Below are positions 26,753-29,625 of a DNA stretch of 29,625 nt, piece by piece. A program made the translations under genes and the position numbers. The stretch's first letter is position 1, and each line of letters opens with the position of its first letter. The notes beneath the pieces were generated by a model. The model was not told the origin of the DNA and searched no databases. It saw nothing but the letters and a program-made list of their open reading frames with translations. Source of the DNA: BM520 sp964594665 (lineage in GTDB: Bacteria; Bacteroidota; Bacteroidia; Bacteroidales; BM520); NCBI GenBank assembly GCA_964594665.1, contig CAZQNY010000030.1:1-29625 (forward strand), read 5' to 3'.

Positions 26753-27186
26753 TGCGCCGGTTTAAAGATTTTAGAATAAAAACAAAGATCCTTGCGGGAC
26801 TCCTGGTATTTACAATCCTTTCGACCATATTCATTGGATTTTACATCTCAAAAACGATATCTAAACCTATTAACAAGCTTATAAAAGATACACAGCTCAT
26901 TGGAAAGGGAAATATTGGGCATCAATTACAGGTTTATTCAATGGATGAAACCGGAGACCTTACTCTTGCCTTTCAACGCATGTTGGATGATTTAAATGAA
27001 ACAATGACATCTAAAGCTGTCTTGGTTGAGGAGGTTGAATACAGAAAGAAAACGGAAGAAAATTTGTTGAAAACCAAAGCATTGCTGGAAATTAATAAGC
27101 AGGAATTAACAGTAAGCAATAAAACCAAGGATCAACTGTTTTCTATTTCACCTTGCCAACGGGGACCTGATTTTGCATTTATGTAA
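26752..27186 (+). pseudogene. Remnant of a HAMP histidine kinase (TM-HAMP-coiled coil, kinase core lost)
   Basis: 144 residues, starting on the last base of the upstream stop (TAATG). It opens like a kinase TM1 (FRIKTKILAGLLVFTILS) but runs directly into what looks like the end of TM2 and a HAMP domain (GFYISKTISKPINKL to about residue 85), so the periplasmic sensor appears deleted. A coiled coil (about 85-127) leads to KDQLFSISPCQRGPDFAFM. This mirrors the usual dimerisation start 'FSIISHDLRGP', but the phosphoacceptor His is gone and the frame stops at once. No ATPase domain is found in any frame up to 27271. It is most simply a decayed kinase gene. An alternative is a small membrane signalling adaptor coupled to the cytochrome gene. 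The TM and HAMP call is firm; the pseudogene status is inference. Confidence 0.65.
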
Positions 27187-27271
27187 GCTTATTTCCTATT
27201 GACTATATTAAAAATATTTACTTGTCTTTACATCCCATTTATTTATCACATATACATGAATAACCCAAAAC

Positions 27272-29482
27272 ATGAAAAACATACTCTCAGGAATTTTCCT
27301 TCTTTTTGTTGGTTTCACTTCCTGCACAAAAGCTCCTGTTGAAAATCAAAACATTAACAGCCTGATTGAACGCGTTTTACCCGGAAAATCATCACATTTT
27401 ATTGTGGAAAAAATCCCTTCTGAAGGCATAGAAGAAGTTTTTACACTTAGCAGTGAAAAAAATAAAATTGTAATCCGCGGAACCAATGAGCTGGCCATGG
27501 CAAAGGCTTTTAACCATTACCTTACGGAATACTGCAACATCAGGGTATCATGGTATAAAGAGGATCCGGTTATTGCGCCGGAGACACTTCCTGTGGTTGA
27601 AACTCCTGTACGACAGAGTTGTCGTTTTGAAAAGCGCTTTTTTCTCAACTACTGCACCTTTGGCTACACCATGCTGTGGTGGCAGTGGGACGACTGGGAG
27701 CATTTCATCGACTGGATGGCACTGAATGGCATCAATATGCCGTTGGCGATTACCGGACAGGAGGCCATCTGGATGGAAGTATGGAAAAGCTTTGGTATGA
27801 CAGAAGAGGATATTCGTGCCTATTTCACCGGCCCCGCGCACCTGCCCTGGCACCGTATGGGCAACCTCGATGGCTGGCTTGGGCCTCTTCCGCAAGAGTA
27901 CATAGACCACCAGTATGAGCTGCAAAAGAAAATACTCCGGCGTGAACGCTCCTTTGGCATGACGCCCGTGCTACCTGCCTTTGCCGGCCATGTACCCAAA
28001 GCCATAAAAGAACAGTTTCCTCAAGCTACCATTACCTCCCTGGGATCATACGGCGTGGGTGATCAGTATCAGGCCTACTTCCTCGATCCTATGGACTCCC
28101 TTTTTATTCAGATTCAACAAAAGTTCCTCACTACCCAGACAGCACATTTCGGTACCGACCACCTTTATGGCGCAGATCCGTTCAATGAAATGGATCCTCC
28201 CGAGACCACACCGGAGTATCTGGCCACCGTTTCCAAAACCATCTATGGCGGCATGAGCAGCATCGATCCACAGGCCACATGGGTGCAGATGGGATGGACC
28301 TTTTACTATATGAATCTCTGGAAAGAAGATCCCGCACGACTGGAAGCCATGATAAAAGCCGTTCCGGAAGACAAAATGATTATCCTCGACTACTTTGCAG
28401 AGAAAGAAGAGGTATGGCGAAACACTAAAGCATGGCATGGCGCACCCTATATATGGTGTTACCTTGGAAACTTCGGCGGAAATACCGAGATGGCAGCACC
28501 AATACATGAGGTGGCAGAACGCATCTCCGCTACGGAGCAGGACACCACAAACGGGAAACTATCCGGCATTGGCTCCACCCTGGAGGGCTTCAACGTAAAT
28601 CGTTTTATGTATGAATGGCTCTTTGAATATGCCTGGAATGCCTCGGTAACCGACCTGGAGAGCTGGATTACAGCTTACGCAAATGCCAAAACAGGATCTG
28701 AAGACATCGCTGCACAGCAGGCATATTTCGAACTCTTCAAACTGGTATATAACGATCAGGTCTCCGGCGTAGCAACAGGCAGCCTTACCCAAACAAGACC
28801 CAGGCTTACCGGTATTAAAGGCTACCAGCGACCCAGCAAATACAACTATCACGAGCTGACAGAGATCCTCACAAAAATGCTGAATGTTGAACCGGCAAGT
28901 CTGCAAAACCCGGAGTATCAGAAAGACCTTGTGGTTGTAACAAAACAGGTGCTCGATAATCTGATCATCCCCGTAAGGGAAAAGATAAACCAGGCATACC
29001 AGACAAAAAATACCGCAGAGCTACAGAAGCAGACAGAGATCTTCCTGGGAATAATGGATGACCTGGACAGGCTGCTGGCTACACAACCGGAGTTTCTGCT
29101 CGGCAAATGGCTTGATGACGCCCGTGCCTTTGGCAGGGATTCCGCATCCAAAGCCTATTATGAAAAGAATGCCCGTGTTTTAATCACCACCTGGGGCAAT
29201 GAGGGAAATGGCATTATCGACTATGCCAGCCGCGATCTTTCAGGACTGATATCCTCATACTATAAAGAGCGATGGGAAATGTTTTTTGATATCCTTACGC
29301 ATAGCATTGAAACCGGGACGCCACTGGATCCGGACGCTATCGACAAAGAGATGGCTGCCTTTGAGTGGCAATGGACCGACCGGCAGCAGACATTCAACAA
29401 CATTCCGGAGGGAGATGTATTGGAGCTGGTTAAGGAAATTCATCAGAAGTATCAACCGTTATTCCACATTAGTAATGAGTAG
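27272..29482 (+). CDS. GH89 alpha-N-acetylglucosaminidase, lipoprotein
   Basis: 736 residues, similar to human NAGLU and bacterial GH89 enzymes. The N-terminus is a lipoprotein signal with lipobox FTSC (Cys18), so it should be membrane-anchored. An N-terminal alpha/beta domain (about 25-110) precedes the catalytic barrel (about 115-460), with NYCTFGYTMLWWQWDDWEHF, GINMPLAITGQEA and the likely acid/base Glu306 in GADPFNEMDPP. Glu438 (GSTLEGFN) is the probable nucleophile. A helical C-terminal domain (about 465-730) completes the fold. The enzyme releases terminal alpha-linked GlcNAc, known from heparan sulfate and from gastric mucin-type O-glycans; which one is used here is unknown. It has no T9SS tail, unlike many neighbours. 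It begins 85 bp after the kinase remnant. Confidence 0.94.
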   Translation: MKNILSGIFLLFVGFTSCTKAPVENQNINSLIERVLPGKSSHFIVEKIPSEGIEEVFTLSSEKNKIVIRGTNELAMAKAFNHYLTEYCNIRVSWYKEDPVIAPETLPVVETPVRQSCRFEKRFFLNYCTFGYTMLWWQWDDWEHFIDWMALNGINMPLAITGQEAIWMEVWKSFGMTEEDIRAYFTGPAHLPWHRMGNLDGWLGPLPQEYIDHQYELQKKILRRERSFGMTPVLPAFAGHVPKAIKEQFPQATITSLGSYGVGDQYQAYFLDPMDSLFIQIQQKFLTTQTAHFGTDHLYGADPFNEMDPPETTPEYLATVSKTIYGGMSSIDPQATWVQMGWTFYYMNLWKEDPARLEAMIKAVPEDKMIILDYFAEKEEVWRNTKAWHGAPYIWCYLGNFGGNTEMAAPIHEVAERISATEQDTTNGKLSGIGSTLEGFNVNRFMYEWLFEYAWNASVTDLESWITAYANAKTGSEDIAAQQAYFELFKLVYNDQVSGVATGSLTQTRPRLTGIKGYQRPSKYNYHELTEILTKMLNVEPASLQNPEYQKDLVVVTKQVLDNLIIPVREKINQAYQTKNTAELQKQTEIFLGIMDDLDRLLATQPEFLLGKWLDDARAFGRDSASKAYYEKNARVLITTWGNEGNGIIDYASRDLSGLISSYYKERWEMFFDILTHSIETGTPLDPDAIDKEMAAFEWQWTDRQQTFNNIPEGDVLELVKEIHQKYQPLFHISNE

Positions 29483-29536
29483 TATTTCAGAAGGGGATAT
29501 TTAATATCGAATCTCAAATGTAAAGAAATTTCCTTT

Positions 29537-29551
29537 TTCCTTGTTAAGGAA
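29537..29551 (+). terminator. Weak hairpin downstream of GH89
   Basis: TTCCTT and AAGGAA form a 6-bp perfect stem with a 3-nt loop, about 55 bp after the GH89 stop. No T-run follows, so terminator function is doubtful. Confidence 0.25.
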
Positions 29552-29557
29552 CACAGT

Positions 29558-29595
29558 GTTTCACCGAGGCAGCACGGGGTTTCACGGAGGAATGC
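29558..29595. repeat. Imperfect direct repeat in intergenic DNA
   Basis: GTTTCACCGAGG (29558-29569) and GTTTCACGGAGG (29579-29590) match at 11 of 12 bases with a 21-bp period, and no open frame of note covers them. The GTTTCAC-GAGG style resembles intergenic repeat families found in several environmental bacteria, but that identity needs a search. Confidence 0.45.
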
Positions 29596-29625
29596 AGGTC
29601 TTTTTAGTATTGAATGGGTTCTTTT

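Noticed and set aside
29537..29551. Hairpin after GH89 as a confident terminator
   Set aside because: The stem is only 6 bp, A/T-rich and not followed by a T-run; it is kept only as a weak feature.
1..29625. CRISPR arrays, tRNA/rRNA genes, transposases or phage genes
   Set aside because: No regularly spaced repeats, RNA-gene signatures or mobile-element proteins were recognised on either strand.

Overview
The window looks like a chromosomal segment from a protein- and glycan-degrading member of the Bacteroidota. Three things point there. Eight encoded proteins carry, or in one truncated case probably carry, type IX secretion (T9SS) sorting domains. The families present (gingipain-like C25 peptidases, S46 dipeptidyl-peptidase, GH97, GH89, Omp28-like thioredoxin-fold proteins) are typical of that phylum. 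Several genes are preceded by a TAnnTTTG -7 element and have no evident Shine-Dalgarno sequence. An affinity with Bacteroidales/Marinilabiliales is likely but cannot be fixed from this sequence alone.

Left part (1-19840, all minus strand, transcribed right to left): seven large secreted-protein genes. In transcription order they are an Omp28-like thioredoxin-fold protein with a T9SS tail (18140-19840); an M14 zinc carboxypeptidase with a long accessory tail (14951-17998); three consecutive C25 cysteine endopeptidases in the order A-type, B-type, A-type (10987-14868, 7322-10864, 3301-7212); and two tandem Omp28-like thioredoxin-fold proteins (826-3141, and one cut by the window edge, <1-754). 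Hairpin terminators separate most of them, so this is a cluster of mostly single transcription units rather than one long operon. The proteins share accessory modules: a 'FETGDF' jelly-roll-like domain in four of them, an Ig-like domain just before the sorting signal, and an fn3-like domain.

Right part (20072-29482, all plus strand), beyond a 231-bp AT-rich divergent spacer: a small GtrA-family membrane protein; an S46 dipeptidyl-peptidase with the arginine that marks the Asp/Glu-specific DPP11 type; a GH97 glycosidase of the retaining subgroup; a pentaheme c-type cytochrome with a T9SS sorting domain; a one-base-overlapping remnant of a histidine kinase; and a GH89 alpha-N-acetylglucosaminidase lipoprotein.

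Working model (inference): the T9SS cargo forms a surface or extracellular protein-digestion set. C25 endopeptidases make the first cuts, M14 trims C-termini, and periplasmic DPP11 removes acidic dipeptides. CxxC thioredoxin-fold proteins are well placed to act on disulfides in substrates or on the thiol proteases. GH89 and GH97 would remove sugars, perhaps from glycoproteins. The most unusual items are the secreted pentaheme cytochrome, the collapsed kinase coupled to it, and the thioredoxin/thiol-protease pairing. No gene-free stretch exceeds 300 bases. I saw no tRNA, rRNA, CRISPR array or insertion sequence.
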